Positions 42,425-52,452 are shown, numbered from the stretch's first letter. The stretch is 64,000 nt of DNA from Bog-159 sp963785255 (GCA_963785255.1 CAWAUR010000013.1:868001-932000), one strand, 5' to 3'. Program-made: numbers and translations. Notes: a model not told the origin generated them from the letters alone.

Positions 42425-42762
42425 ATGACTCACAGCCGATCGCTGGCCGCCATAGCTCTGTTTTCCGGTTCATTGCTGTTCGCCAGTGAGCCGATAGCGA
42501 AACGCTGGTTACGCTATCTAATCTGACGCAACCCACGACCGGCCAAGCGCTGGTGGGGTCCATCAGTGTGACCGGAGAAGGCTTTCCCAACGGTAACATT
42601 CCCGCCGCTAATGTCACTGTAAGTTTCCAGCCGGCCACCTCTGGCGGGGGTCCTTCGGGCACTACCACGGCTACATCGATATCCACGGTTTCAGGATCGA
42701 AGAAGCGCGTGGTCTTCCAAATTCCAGCTCCCATTGCCATCGCCACGCCGACAGACTACAAA
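42425..42762 (+). pseudogene. 5' part of split Ig/IPT-repeat secreted protein (gene A)
   Basis: ATG 42425 after CGGAGGA begins a signal peptide (MTHSRSLAAIALFSGSLLFA). A frameshift near 42485-42492 moves the reading to ADSETLVTLSNLTQPTTG and a bacterial Ig-like strand pattern up to ATPTDYK at 42762. There the sequence jumps to the reverse complement of gene B. The continuation (VTVSGSTSGGAKF...) is found at 46628 on the opposite strand, so an inversion split the gene. Confidence 0.82.
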
Positions 42763-43751
42763 ACTCCAGGTGTCGGCCGAACGCGTAAATACCCAGACGG
42801 CGCCGACCCCGCTATTATCGCTGGGCCCGCCGATTAGTGCCGTATTCCCGTCCGACGACAAGGCTGTCGAAGATCCTTGCTGCATTATCCCCGCGTAGCC
42901 GCTGCCGACCAGCGCACTGCCCTGCTGCGACCAGACGCCATCCGAAAACGTGAATACCCACGCTCCGCCGGCAGGGCGGTCAAAGTCCGCGCCTAGCAAA
43001 GCAAAGCTGTAGCACCATCGCCTGATAAGGCTACCGACACGCCTTGGCTGTTAGCCTCGGCGCCGGTGCCCACCAATTTGTTGCCCTGGAGTGCGGTGTT
43101 GCCATCCGCTGACAAGGCCGCTGAGCTGCCCTGTCCCACGTACATCACGGAAGCGCCGGTACCCACCAGCTTGCCACCCTGTTGCGCCCACGTGACGCCT
43201 GAGCGCGTGAATATCCAGGCAGCGCCGAACAAGTAGTCATCGAATGGCCCGCCAACCACGGCGGTGTTGCCATCCGCCGACAAGGCTACCGAGGAGCCCT
43301 GTTCTGAGCCGGGTCCCGAAACACCGCTGCCGACGAGCTTGCTCTGCTGCGACCAGACACCGTTGGAACGCGTGAATACCCATGCGGCGCCTACGCCGCC
43401 TTCGTCGAAGGGCCCGCCTATCAGCGCAGTGTTGCCGTCGGAAGACAGCGCCGCCGACCAGCCGAATTCGGGGATGTATTCTTGGTTCGGCGCCAGTGCA
43501 CCGCCTTGCTGCGTCCAGCCGGCGCCCGAGTGGGTATACACCCATGCCGTTCCTCTGAATGATTCAAAAGGGATCCCGACAATAGCGGTGTTGCCGTCCC
43601 CCGACAGCGCCACTGACATAAATGGAAATACCGAGGCAGAGGCGCCGGTGCCCACCAATTTGTTGCCTTCCTGGAAGAATTGACCAAAGGCAGGAAAGAT
43701 GGCGGCTAAGACAACGCATACCCCGCATAAAAAGCGCAAATCGGATCGCAT
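42763..43751 (-). pseudogene. 5' part of split FG-GAP secreted protein (gene B)
   Basis: ATG 43751 with signal peptide ending FPAFG. FG-GAP-like units of about 55-60 residues: GDGNTAIVG, RGTAWVYTHSGAGWTQQG, SSDGNTALIGGPFDEGGVGA. A frameshift at 42995-43007 comes from a tandem 5-bp duplication (AGCAAAGCAAAGC); after it, ADFDRPAGGAWVFTF continues to ADTWS at 42763. The remainder (QQGNKLVGTG...) is at 46631 on the plus strand. Confidence 0.85.
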
Positions 43752-43768
43752 GATCCGTTATAACGCGA

Positions 43769-43880
43769 CTACCGCATCTGCTGCAAGCGCGCGATGCGGT
43801 CTTTCGTCGACGGGTGCGTGGAGAATAACTGCCCCGGCCATTGTCCGGTAAAGGGCTCGATGATGATTGGGCCGCGGTGG
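43769..43880 (-). pseudogene. 3' remnant of an M48/HtpX-type peptidase gene
   Basis: A frame ending with a TAG at 43769-43771 encodes PIIIEPFTGQWPGQLFSTHP then STKDRIARLQQMR, the hallmark C-terminus (FSTHPxxxxRIxRLxxM) of HtpX/M48 metallopeptidases. The catalytic part is absent. It lies between genes C and B in their shared orientation. Confidence 0.7.
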
Positions 43881-43942
43881 AAGAATCGGGTCGCATGGGA
43901 TACTCGTCGGGTAATTGCCGCCTTCTGCGGTACCGAAGCCGG

Positions 43943-45330
43943 CTATTGAACGGTGAAGCCCTGCATGGTGGTGAAGCTGCCGTTGGGAGTAGTGACAGTA
44001 ATCGGGCCGCTGGTGGCGCCTTCCGGTACCCACACCCAAACACCCTGGCTGGAGGGGACCGAGAACTTAGTCGCGAGCGTTCCATTGAAGCTCACGGAGG
44101 TAGCCCCGCGCAAGTTCTTGCCCCACAGAAGCACCTTCTGGCGGCGCTGCCCGCCGCCGGTGCGATCGTGCCTACGCTGGGCAGCGGAGGCGGCAAGCCC
44201 GCGTCGAGTTGCCAGATGGTACCCAGACCGTACGTACCCACATCCTGCGACGCGCCATAGAATTTGCCGTCGCTGCCTTGCACCATGATGCATTCGCACT
44301 CGCCCTTGGATAGGTCCTTGAAGCTATAGATCGTTTGGAATGACCGCGTCGAGGGGGTCGAAGCGGAATACCCGGCTGTAGCCGTGGAAACCGGTGTTAT
44401 ACTCCCCGCGGGCCGTGCCGTAGAGCATGCCGTCGCTCGCTTGAAGCAGTGACTCGGGGATGCCGGTCTGTCTATCCGAGAATTCGTAGAGGGTCTCCTT
44501 GGACCCGGGAGGTGTCACCACGTAGATAGTGCCGGCTCCCGAGCCGCCTCCCCAGGGTATAGTGCCGTAGAAGTTTCGGTTGTCCGCCTCCATGAGGGAG
44601 ACACGGTAGCTTGGGGCGCCGGGGAGGGGCATGGTACCAGCCACGAGAAGCTCCCACCTGAGGTGAGGCGAAAAATGCCCCCGCTCCCGCTGTTGCCCTG
44701 TATTGATACGCCGTAGAAGTCGGCACCCGCGCCCCTCAACAGCGTGTAGGGAGTGCCCTGGCTCGGGGAGAAGGTATATAGCGGCGTGGGGTTTCCTTGG
44801 TAATCGACTGTGGTGAAGACCAGTGTGGGATTCTGCCCCCCACCAAAAAATGTATACAGGTGCTCCTCCGGGCCCTGGAGCAAGTAGTCTGCTCCGCCTT
44901 GCGTCGCTCCGTTGTAGGGGTACGTTGTGACCTTGCCTGCGCCGGCTACTGAGAAAAGCTCCGAGAATGTGATGGTCGTTCCGAGGTTCGAGGCTGCACC
45001 GTAGGTTTTCCCGTTTAGGGCCGGCGTCAGGCCCAACGCGACTATCCCCTGCTGGTTAGGCGGGAACATGTAAAAGAATTGGTATGTGCCGGCGCTGGTG
45101 ATGGAGAAGAGACCGGGGCTTGTGCCGGAGACTCCCCAAAAGGTTCCGGGGCTCACCTCCACGAGCGCCGTTGGTGTGCCGCCTTGCGCTTTAAACGTGT
45201 ACAGCACCTTCAGCGTGGCCTGCTGGGACTGCGCCTGCGCCTCCAGCGAGCCCAGGGGACACAGCATGCAGGCCAGCAAGAGAGCGGTGGCTTCCGCAGA
45301 GCGAAATACTCTTATCATATGGAGGGCCAT
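43943..45330 (-). pseudogene. Frameshifted GloVer/IPT secreted protein (gene C)
   Basis: ATG 45330 (or a nearby internal ATG) with signal peptide ending SLEAQ. GloVer-like repeats follow (LKVLYTFKAQGGTPTALVE, TPLYTFSPSQGTPYTLLRGAG). Frame changes near 44640, 44330 and 44150 break the sequence into pieces: NRNFYGTIPWGGGSGAGTIY, GSDGKFYGASQDVGTYGLG, then a C-terminal IPT-like FSVPSSQGVWVWVPEGATSG. It ends at 43943. At least three independent lesions show it is not functional. Confidence 0.82.
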
Positions 45331-45359
45331 TGACCTAATTCCCTGTGCGGCTGTAGAAA

Positions 45360-46628
45360 CTAGAAGCCGTAGACCTGCACGCCTCGCTTGTAACCGTCGG
45401 CCATCACGATATTATACGTAACCGAGGAAAGTGTGACGGGTTGTTTACAAAGCCGACGGGGAGGCCAGAAGCGTCCACCAAAAACTGTGCCTTTGTGACG
45501 GTAACCGGTCTGTCCTTGCGCGGCGCCGCCCACCGATACATTTGGCCCGAAGCTGGCCATCGTAGTGCCCTGCACAAAGTTGGTGTATTGTCCGGTGATC
45601 ATGACCGTCACGCTCATGCCGGCGGTGGCGGAGGCCGGCTTCAGCGACGTGATCTGCGCGGGTGGAACAATCGTGAAGCCATTCCCGAGCGAGGCGGTCT
45701 GTGGGCCGGTAGTGACCGTGACAGTCACTGCGCCGGCAGTAGCCGTGGAACTGATGGCGATTTGCGCCGACGCGGTAGTAGGGCTGGCGACAGTTACTGG
45801 TCCGGCCTGACCTTGCGCCGCGCCGCCGACCGAAATGCCCGGTCCGAAGTTCGCCACCGTGGCGCCTTGTACGAAGCTGGTGTATTGCCCGGTCATCGAG
45901 ACGGATAGGCTTTCGCCGGCATTGCCCGAGCTAGGCATAAGTGATGTGATTTGGGCCGCCGGAAGGATCGTAAATCCGCCCGCCAGAGAGGCCGTCTGTG
46001 AGCCGGTAGTGACCGTGACAGTTACTGCACCGGCGGCGGCGGTGGAAGTGATCACAATCTGCGCCGTCGCGGTGGTTGGACTGGTAACGGTAACTGGTCC
46101 GGCCTGGCCTTGCGCCGCGCCGCCCACCGAAACGCCCGGGCCGAAGCTGGCCACCGTGGCGCCTTGCATGAAGCTGGTGTATTGCCCGGTGATCGACACA
46201 GACAGGCTTTCAGCAGCGTTGCCCGAGTTTGGCATAAGTGACGTGATTTGGGCCGCAGGAAGAATCGTAAATCCGCCGGCGAGTGAGGCTGTTTGGCCGC
46301 CCGTCATGACTGTGACGGTTACCGGGCCGGTGGCAGCCGTGGAACTAATACCGACTTGAGCGGTGGCGGTAGTCGGGCTGGTGACTGTAACCAGTCCGGG
46401 ACGGCCTTGCATGCCGTTTCCTACCGATACGTCCGGACCGAAGCTGGCGAACGTCGACCCCTGCACAAAGCTGGTGTATTGTCCGGTAATCATCACGGAG
46501 AGAATCTCGCCCGCATTGCCCGAATTAGGCATCACCGATAGAATCTGCGACGGCGGATTCACGGTCAGGGCCGCACTATTTCGGCTCCGGAATTTGGCTC
46601 CGCCGGAAGTGGATCCAGAGACAGTGAC
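45360..46628 (-). pseudogene. 3' part of split Ig/IPT-repeat protein (gene A)
   Basis: Continues gene A from VTVSGSTSGGAKFRSRNSAA at 46628. Contains about four 99-residue (297-bp) tandem repeats with cores like GQYTSFVQGATVASFGPGVS and PVTVTSPTTATAQI; repeat starts recur near 46478, 46178, 45881 and 45581. A one-base deletion near 45510 shifts the frame in the last repeat (GQTG to TVTKAQFLVDASGLPVG), so the C-terminus is also damaged. Confidence 0.82.
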
Positions 46629-46630
46629 TT

Positions 46631-48163
46631 CAGCAGGGAAACAAGCTTGTTGGCACGGGCTTCTATGGCAACCCGGCACAGGGCTCCGCAGTTGCGCTGT
46701 CCGCGGCGGCGGACACGGCCATAGTGGCGGGCGGCAATGACAATAATGGCGTCGGCGCTGCGTGGATTTTCGCAGTGCCCAGGCTGTCGGTCTTCTCCCC
46801 TACCTCCACCGACACCGACGAGCCATTCGAGATCACAGTCACCGCCGTAGACTCCGCTGGCTCAGTCGTTACCGGCTACAGCGACCCGATACACTTCACC
46901 AGCAGCGACGGCTCGGCAATTCTTCCCACCAACTCGACGCTGACGAATGGATCCGGCAAATTTCAAGTGACCCTCCATACCCCGGGCACCATCACCGCCG
47001 CCGATACGGTCTATCCGAACATCACCGGAACGTCGTCGCGAGTGAATTTCTCGGTGCCCATCACACTGAATACCGTGCCGGCCGGTCTGTCCATTCTGGT
47101 GGATGGATGGAGTTACACCAACGGACAAGCCTTGCAACTGCCGGTGGGCAATAATCTCGCGATCTCCGTTGTAACTCCCGAGCAGATCGGCTCCGGCGCG
47201 CGATATGCATTTAGTAACTGGTCCGATGGCGGAGCGGTCGCTCATGTCGTTACCGTACCCGCCACGCCCACCACTTACACGGCCACTTTCAGCACGCAAT
47301 ATCAACTGACACTCGCCGTGACGCCCGCCGGGAGCGGAACCGTAACGCCCGCGTCAGGCGGATATTACAACTCCGGCTCGACTGTCACCCTAACAGCCGT
47401 TGCCAGTCCCGGTTATGTGTTTAGTGGCTGGACAGGCGCGGCCGCACCATCGGGCAGCGCCACCACCACTGTGGTCATTCGCTCGCCCGAGAGCGTCACG
47501 GCCAACTTCCAGTCCGCCGGAGCCCGGGTGGCCAGCCTGCTCAACGGCAGTTCCTTCCAGCCGGCGCTGGCCGCCCCTAATACCATCCTTTCCTTGTTTG
47601 GCAGCGGCCTGGCTTGTAGTCCCGCGCCGCAATTGTTGTTGAACGGCGCCTCGGCTCAGTTGCTTTTCTCCTCGAACACGCAGATCAACTTCGTGGTTCC
47701 GGCGGGCTTGGGCAGCACCGGAAATGCCGAGGTGCAGGTGATGTGCAATGGCGCCACTCCCCTGGCGATCTCGCTTCCTTTGTCGCCGGTGAACCCCGGC
47801 ATCTTTACGCTGACTGAGAACGGCACGGGACAAGCTGCCGCTCTCAACCTGGATTACACCCTGAACGGCGCCCAATCGTCTGCGCCGCTGGGCAGTTATA
47901 TCTTCGTATATGTCACCGGCTTCGGCGGCTTAGCACCCGCTGGCTCCGATGGGCTGCTGCACTTAGTGTTGCCCGTGACGGCGTCGGTGGGCAATGTGCC
48001 GGCGCAAGTAGTGTATGCAGGCGAGGCGCCCGGCTACACGTTCGGCTTGCAACAGATCAACATTCAGATTCCGGCCAACGCGCCCACCGGAGCGGCGGTG
48101 CCGATTCAACTCTTCACCGATAACGTGAGCACCCAAAGCGGTGTCACTATCGCGATCCAGTAA
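46631..48163 (+). pseudogene. 3' part of split FG-GAP/Ig protein with Solibacter-type C-terminal domain (gene B)
   Basis: Resumes gene B at QQGNKLVGTGFYGNPAQG. An in-frame TGA at the inversion joint precedes it; a GTG at 46724 could still start a shorter product. Domains: last FG-GAP unit; Ig-like strand region (PRLSVFSPTSTDTDEPFEIT); an InlB B-repeat-like module (VTPAGSGTVTPASGGYYNSG ... YVFSGW). A final ~215-residue domain (VASLLNGSSFQPALAAPNTI ... VTGFGGLAPAGSDG ... VVYAGEAPGYTFGLQQINI) is of the type catalogued as a Solibacter C-terminal domain, the best taxonomic marker in the window. Confidence 0.82.
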
Positions 48164-48195
48164 GAGGAACATCGATCTTGAAGCCGGCGAACGGG

Positions 48196-48627
48196 ATGTC
48201 GCATCCCACACGCATGCGATCGCCCGCCACCTACTGGATACTTACCGGACTGCTGGCCGCCTGGCTCACCTTAGGCGGCATACTCGACATCCTGCGCGTG
48301 GCCGCCACGCGTGAGATTATGGCTACCGTGCATTACCCGGATTATCTTCTCCTGATCCTGGGACCGGCCAAGCTGCTGGCCGTGCTCGCGCTGCTGTATC
48401 CCCGCACCCGCCTGCTGCGCGAGTGGGCCTACGCGGGCGTGGCCATCGATGGAATCGGCGCGTTCCTCTCGCACTGCGCCGTACACGATACGGTTTCCAA
48501 TATCGCGGCGCCGCTGGTATTCCTGGCATTGGCGGCCGCCAGTTATCTGGTTCGCCCCGCCGCACTCAGGCCGGCATCTACTGAGGAACCCGCGCAAAAC
48601 GGGGCGTCCGCGCCGCTTCAGTCTTAG
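48196..48627 (+). CDS. DoxX-like small membrane protein
   Basis: About 143 aa; I use ATG 48196, with a TTG at 48178 and ATG 48214 as alternatives and no strong ribosome site. Four transmembrane helices with the DoxX-like pattern: YWILTGLLAAWLTLGGILDI, a short HYPDYLLLILGPAKLLAVLALL segment, REWAYAGVAIDGIGAFLSH, and a final helix. The polar C-terminal tail is probably cytoplasmic. Function of this subgroup is unknown. Confidence 0.75.
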   Translation: MSHPTRMRSPATYWILTGLLAAWLTLGGILDILRVAATREIMATVHYPDYLLLILGPAKLLAVLALLYPRTRLLREWAYAGVAIDGIGAFLSHCAVHDTVSNIAAPLVFLALAAASYLVRPAALRPASTEEPAQNGASAPLQS

Positions 48628-49448
48628 GAGTTCCTGTCCCGTATGGCGGCGCGGGAAGGCGCGCCCCTTTGCGCTTCCAAGTAACTCACCAGCGCCGCCG
48701 GATCATCGGTGATAATTCCATCCACCTGCGCCCGGATCAACCGTTTCCAATCGCGTGGGTGGTTGGCGGTCCACACTACAACCTCCAGGCCGGCCGCGTG
48801 GGCCGCGCGCACCCGACGCGCAGACGCCAGCGCATGATGCGGCGCCACGATCTGCGCGCCCGCCCGGTGCGCGATCTCGACCAGGCTCTGCGGACGTCCC
48901 ACGTAAAGCGCCGCCAGCCGGATCTCGGGCGCCAGGCGCCGCATGGCGTGCAGCACCCGATAATCGAACGATTGCACGATCACGCGCTGTTCAAGCTGCC
49001 GCGCATGAATCGCCCGATACACCAGCTCGGCAAAACGATCCGGATCGGGCGTCAGCGCGGGCTTATCGGGAAAACACTTCACTTCGATGTTGAACAGGAA
49101 ATCGCCGCGGCCCGCCAAGTCGAGTACCTGCGCCAGCGTGGGCACACGCGCGCCGGGCACGGGCATTTGCCTGGGAAAGCGGCGGTTGCGCAGCGCGCCG
49201 CAATCCCAGCGCGCGAGCTCGGCCAGCGTCAGCTCGCGAATGGCGCACGGCGCTTCGGCCGAGCGGCAGATCCTGGGATTCAATTCGGGGTCGTGCGAAA
49301 CCACTACCACGTCGTCGCGGGTCACGGCCACATCCAACTCGATGGCATCGACGCCCGCCGCGATAGCGTATTCGAAGCCGGGCAGCGTATTTTCGGGAAG
49401 CAGGGCGCGCGCGCCGCGATGACCGTACACCAGAATCCGGCGTTCCAC
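48624..49448 (-). CDS. Glycerophosphodiester phosphodiesterase
   Basis: 274 aa, cytoplasmic GDPD (UgpQ-type). Hydrolyses glycerophosphodiesters to glycerol-3-phosphate and an alcohol. TIM-barrel motifs: GHRGARALLPENTLPGF (catalytic His and Arg), AIELDVAVTRDDVVVVSHDP (metal Glu/Asp and catalytic His), FNIEVKC and a C-terminal VDGIITDDPAALVSYL. No signal peptide. It overlaps the convergent DoxX-like gene by 4 bp at their 3' ends. Confidence 0.92.
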   Translation of the reverse strand: MERRILVYGHRGARALLPENTLPGFEYAIAAGVDAIELDVAVTRDDVVVVSHDPELNPRICRSAEAPCAIRELTLAELARWDCGALRNRRFPRQMPVPGARVPTLAQVLDLAGRGDFLFNIEVKCFPDKPALTPDPDRFAELVYRAIHARQLEQRVIVQSFDYRVLHAMRRLAPEIRLAALYVGRPQSLVEIAHRAGAQIVAPHHALASARRVRAAHAAGLEVVVWTANHPRDWKRLIRAQVDGIITDDPAALVSYLEAQRGAPSRAAIRDRNS

Positions 49449-49505
49449 TCGATTTTAGAATACCGGTTTTCGGCTGCCCGAAACTTCGGGCTATGATGGT
49501 GACCG

Positions 49506-50279
49506 ATGTACAACCTGGCCAGCAAGCTGCTGGAGCCTCTTGCCGACCCGCTGGTATGGGCCATTCTGCTAATGCTCGCCGCCCTACTGCTATGGCGCCG
49601 CCGCGGTCTCGCCCGGTGGCTGTCGGTCGCGTCGGTGCTGGTGCTTGTGGTTTTCTCCACGAAAATCGGCGAACGGGCCCTGGTTCTATCGCTTGAAAAC
49701 CAGACGCGCGATGTGGGACTGGACGTTCCGCCGGCGCAAGCCATCGTGGTGCTGGGCGGGTCGATCCGGATGCCTTCAGGCTTGCATCATGCGACGGGCT
49801 TGATGGATTCGAGCGACCGGATCCTGGTGGCATTCCGGCTGTATCGCGCCGGCAAGGCGCCCCTGATCTTCTGCAGCGGCGGCAACAATCCTTTAGCCGG
49901 TGAGAACGGAACCACGCCGGAAGCTGAGCGGATGGCCGCCTTGCTCGAAGAATGGGACATTCCTGCGTCCGCCGTGCGCATCGAGGGCGGATCGATCAAC
50001 ACCCGCGAGAATGCGGTGCGCAGCTTCCAGGCGCTGGCGCCCGGCGGGACCCGGCGCATCCTGCTGGTGACATCGGCGATGCACATGCCGCGCGCGGCGG
50101 GCGCCTTCCGCAAAGCCGGTTTCGAGGTAACGCCGGCGCCGGCCGACTTCCGCAGCGGGTTCGGCGAGCCTCACGCCGTGACCCGCTGGTTTCCCAGCGC
50201 CCAAAACCTGGTGGATTCCGCACAGGCGTTACATGAATGGCTGGGCTATGGTATCTATCGCCTGCGCGGCTGGATTTGA
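49506..50279 (+). CDS. YdcF/ElyC-like DUF218 membrane protein
   Basis: 257 aa. Two N-terminal transmembrane helices (about 17-30 and 36-52) followed by the DUF218 domain: AIVVLGGSIRMPSG, RILVAFRLYRAGKAPLIFCSGG, SAVRIEGGSINTRENA and RILLVTSAMHMPRAAGAFRKAGF. E. coli ElyC of this type affects undecaprenyl-phosphate lipid carrier metabolism and envelope integrity. That role is inferred from architecture, not proven here. Confidence 0.85.
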   Translation: MYNLASKLLEPLADPLVWAILLMLAALLLWRRRGLARWLSVASVLVLVVFSTKIGERALVLSLENQTRDVGLDVPPAQAIVVLGGSIRMPSGLHHATGLMDSSDRILVAFRLYRAGKAPLIFCSGGNNPLAGENGTTPEAERMAALLEEWDIPASAVRIEGGSINTRENAVRSFQALAPGGTRRILLVTSAMHMPRAAGAFRKAGFEVTPAPADFRSGFGEPHAVTRWFPSAQNLVDSAQALHEWLGYGIYRLRGWI

Positions 50280-50426
50280 GCCGCCCGCCAGTACTCGAAC
50301 CGGCTTCCTCCCATTAGGACTAGAACCATGCCGTGCCAAACCGCGTGACGCCATGCACCCGGACTGGTATACTCTTATCCACGGGTAGAGTGAGGGTTCC
50401 CCAAGGTCCGAAAAAGGAGACAGGAA

Positions 50427-51698
50427 GTGAAGCATTCGAAGGCATGGTTCATCGTGTTGGCGGGAGTCGCGATCTTTGCCGGTGCGGCTAGTGCGCAAGT
50501 GAGATGCAAAGTGCCGGCCGCCACGGTGGTACAGCAGCCCACCGGCAAAGCCGACAAGGGCGAAGGCCTGATGATGACCAGTTTCTTCCAAACCAAACAG
50601 GCCAAGCAGTGCGTGGGGCTTACCAATCTGCAAGGTCAGCCGGCCTGGTCGTACTGCACGGGCGGGAACCTGTTCATGACGCGCGCAGTGCCGGGCGGCA
50701 CCGTATTGTTGATCAGCAATAACGATTACACGGACTATACGCTCACGGAACTCAACATGGCGGGCGCCACGGTCAATTCCATCACGGAGGCAACCGCCAA
50801 CTCGCAGCTTGCCGCGTTGGGGCAGCAATCCATCATCGACTTCAATCATGAAGCCATGCGGCTGCCCAACGGGTATACGGTGGTAATCGCGCACAATGAG
50901 GCGCTGTACACCGACGTGCAGGGCGGCACGACGCAGACCCCGGTGGATGTCATGGGCGACGAAATTCTTGTGCTGGATACCAACTGGAATGTCGTGTGGA
51001 CCTGGAACGGCTTCGATTGGCTGCCCGTGAACCGCACCGCCATACTGGGCGAGACCTGCACGCCTTGCGCGAATATCGGCAGCGGCGGATGCTGCCCGAT
51101 TACGCTGGCGCCGGTGGCCAACGATTGGCTGCACGGCAATTCGATAACTTACGATTCTACCGATGGCAATCTGATTATGTCGATGCGCCACCAGGATTGG
51201 GTGATCAAAATCGACTACGAAAACGGCGCGGGAGATGGGCACGTGATCTGGACTTTGGGTTATCAGGGCGACTTCACCATGGTCAACACGCCCAACGTTC
51301 CCTCGCCGTGGTTCAGCCACCAGCACGATGTAGAAATCTGGACGAACGAGAATCCCAAGCTGCTTACCGTATTCGACAACGGCAACACGCGGCATACCAC
51401 CGATCCCAGCGCGGATAGCCGCGGGCAAGTACTCACGCTGAATGAACAGGCCATGACCGCGGACATACACACTAACCTGGTTTTCCCGTTTTTCTCGGGC
51501 GCGTACGGCACCTCGCAGATCCTGGATAACGGGAACTACTGGTTCCAGGCGGGCGTGGTGGGCGGACCGAACGGTCCCGAACCGACGCGTTCCTACGAGT
51601 ATGTCCCATCGGGTTATTCGGGCACTAAGGTCTACGGGATAGAGTTTGCGGACACGGCATATCGGTCATTCCGGTTGGACGCCGCATCCGGATTCTGA
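50427..51698 (+). CDS. Arylsulfotransferase (ASST)-like exported protein
   Basis: 423 aa, GTG start at 50427 behind AAAAAGGAGA. Signal peptide res 1-23 (ends GAASA). The ASST-like beta-propeller is visible: DFNHEAMRLPNGYTVVIAHNE, GDEILVLDTNWNVVWTWNGFDWL, NDWLHGNSITYDSTDGNLIMSMRHQDWVIKID, SHQHDVEIW. Conserved His residues (NHE, WLHGN, RHQDW, HQHD) match sulfotransferase active-site positions. Extra cysteine pairs (CTPCANIGSGGCC) are unusual. It may move sulfate between phenols; no dsb-like partner gene is adjacent. Confidence 0.8.
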   Translation: MKHSKAWFIVLAGVAIFAGAASAQVRCKVPAATVVQQPTGKADKGEGLMMTSFFQTKQAKQCVGLTNLQGQPAWSYCTGGNLFMTRAVPGGTVLLISNNDYTDYTLTELNMAGATVNSITEATANSQLAALGQQSIIDFNHEAMRLPNGYTVVIAHNEALYTDVQGGTTQTPVDVMGDEILVLDTNWNVVWTWNGFDWLPVNRTAILGETCTPCANIGSGGCCPITLAPVANDWLHGNSITYDSTDGNLIMSMRHQDWVIKIDYENGAGDGHVIWTLGYQGDFTMVNTPNVPSPWFSHQHDVEIWTNENPKLLTVFDNGNTRHTTDPSADSRGQVLTLNEQAMTADIHTNLVFPFFSGAYGTSQILDNGNYWFQAGVVGGPNGPEPTRSYEYVPSGYSGTKVYGIEFADTAYRSFRLDAASGF

Positions 51699-51730
51699 TT
51701 CCGCAGCAAGTCACAGGCCGGCTTACAGGT

Positions 51731-51744
51731 ATTACAAATGTAAT
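51731..51744. promoter_or_regulatory. Candidate BlaI/MecI-type operator
   Basis: ATTACAAATGTAAT is a perfect palindrome containing TTACA-N2-TGTAA, the consensus recognised by BlaI/MecI-family repressors, which are common in Acidobacteriota. A possible -10 box TATAAC lies at 51749-51754, so a bound repressor would occlude the promoter. It is 32 bp after the ASST-like gene and about 136 bp before the cysteine-rich gene. No blaI gene is in the window. Confidence 0.45.
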
Positions 51745-51879
51745 CCGGTATAACATCTGTCTGACTCTGTCTGTCTGAAAATAGTACGCTTAGCTATTGA
51801 TTCTTACCGTGAGACAAAGTAACATCAAATGACAGTCCTTGGCGGCGGGAGCCGCTTCCCTCCGAATTTGCTCGGATGG

Positions 51880-52275
51880 ATGAAAGGGAAACAAGTGCAA
51901 TCACTATTTGATGACCTTGCTCGGTTCTTGGCGAAACCCACAGGGCGGCGCCAGACTCTCAAGCTTGCGGCGGGTGTCTTCGCTGGTGGTGTTCTCAGCG
52001 CGCTAGGTGTCAAACAGGCTTACGGTCAGGACGTGGCGCCGGCGAGGTGCAGGGCCGGAACCACGGCTTGCGGCACCGCCGGGCTGTGCTGTCCGAATAC
52101 CAAGAAGTGCTGCATCACTACGACCCGCGGTCCGTTCTGCGCTCCCAGCCTGAACGATACTTGTTGCGCCAATACGGCATGCGGGCCGAAGACGGTCTGC
52201 TGCCATGGCAAGTGTTGCGCGCCAGGCCAGCACTGCGTAAAACAGCGCTGTTCGTCTTCGAACGCCGAGGCGTAA
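51880..52275 (+). CDS. Cysteine-rich exported protein with twin-arginine leader
   Basis: 131 aa from ATG 51880; ATG 51829 would add 17 residues. A leader with GRRQTLKLAAGVFAGGVLSALG looks like a Tat signal in a relaxed form. The mature ~85 residues hold some 16 cysteines in repeating C-x5-C-x5-CC patterns (CRAGTTACGTAGLCC, KKCC, CCANTACGPKTVCCHGKCC, CVKQRC). The spacing resembles knottin-like or granulin-like disulfide modules seen in secreted bacterial proteins. Function unknown; a role in metal binding or a stable extracellular disulfide fold are both possible. Confidence 0.7.
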   Translation: MKGKQVQSLFDDLARFLAKPTGRRQTLKLAAGVFAGGVLSALGVKQAYGQDVAPARCRAGTTACGTAGLCCPNTKKCCITTTRGPFCAPSLNDTCCANTACGPKTVCCHGKCCAPGQHCVKQRCSSSNAEA

Positions 52276-52452
52276 GAAACCTGGGCATCGGCTGGCACGC
52301 TGCCGCCCGCGAACGCTGCCATCCGGCTAAAGTCCGCTTCGTCGTATAATTATCTTATTCCGCAGCGACTCTGCCTCGCCTTACTGACTGCCGTCCTGGC
52401 GTATGCCGTCTTCCCCGAAGGATCGGTTGCGACGGGTTGGAATCTTTGCCTG

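Noticed and set aside
42763..46630. A phase-variable invertible switch.
   Set aside because: No inverted repeats at the joints, two extra bases at one joint, no recombinase gene nearby and multiple other lesions in the affected genes favour a one-off rearrangement; population-level testing is listed above.
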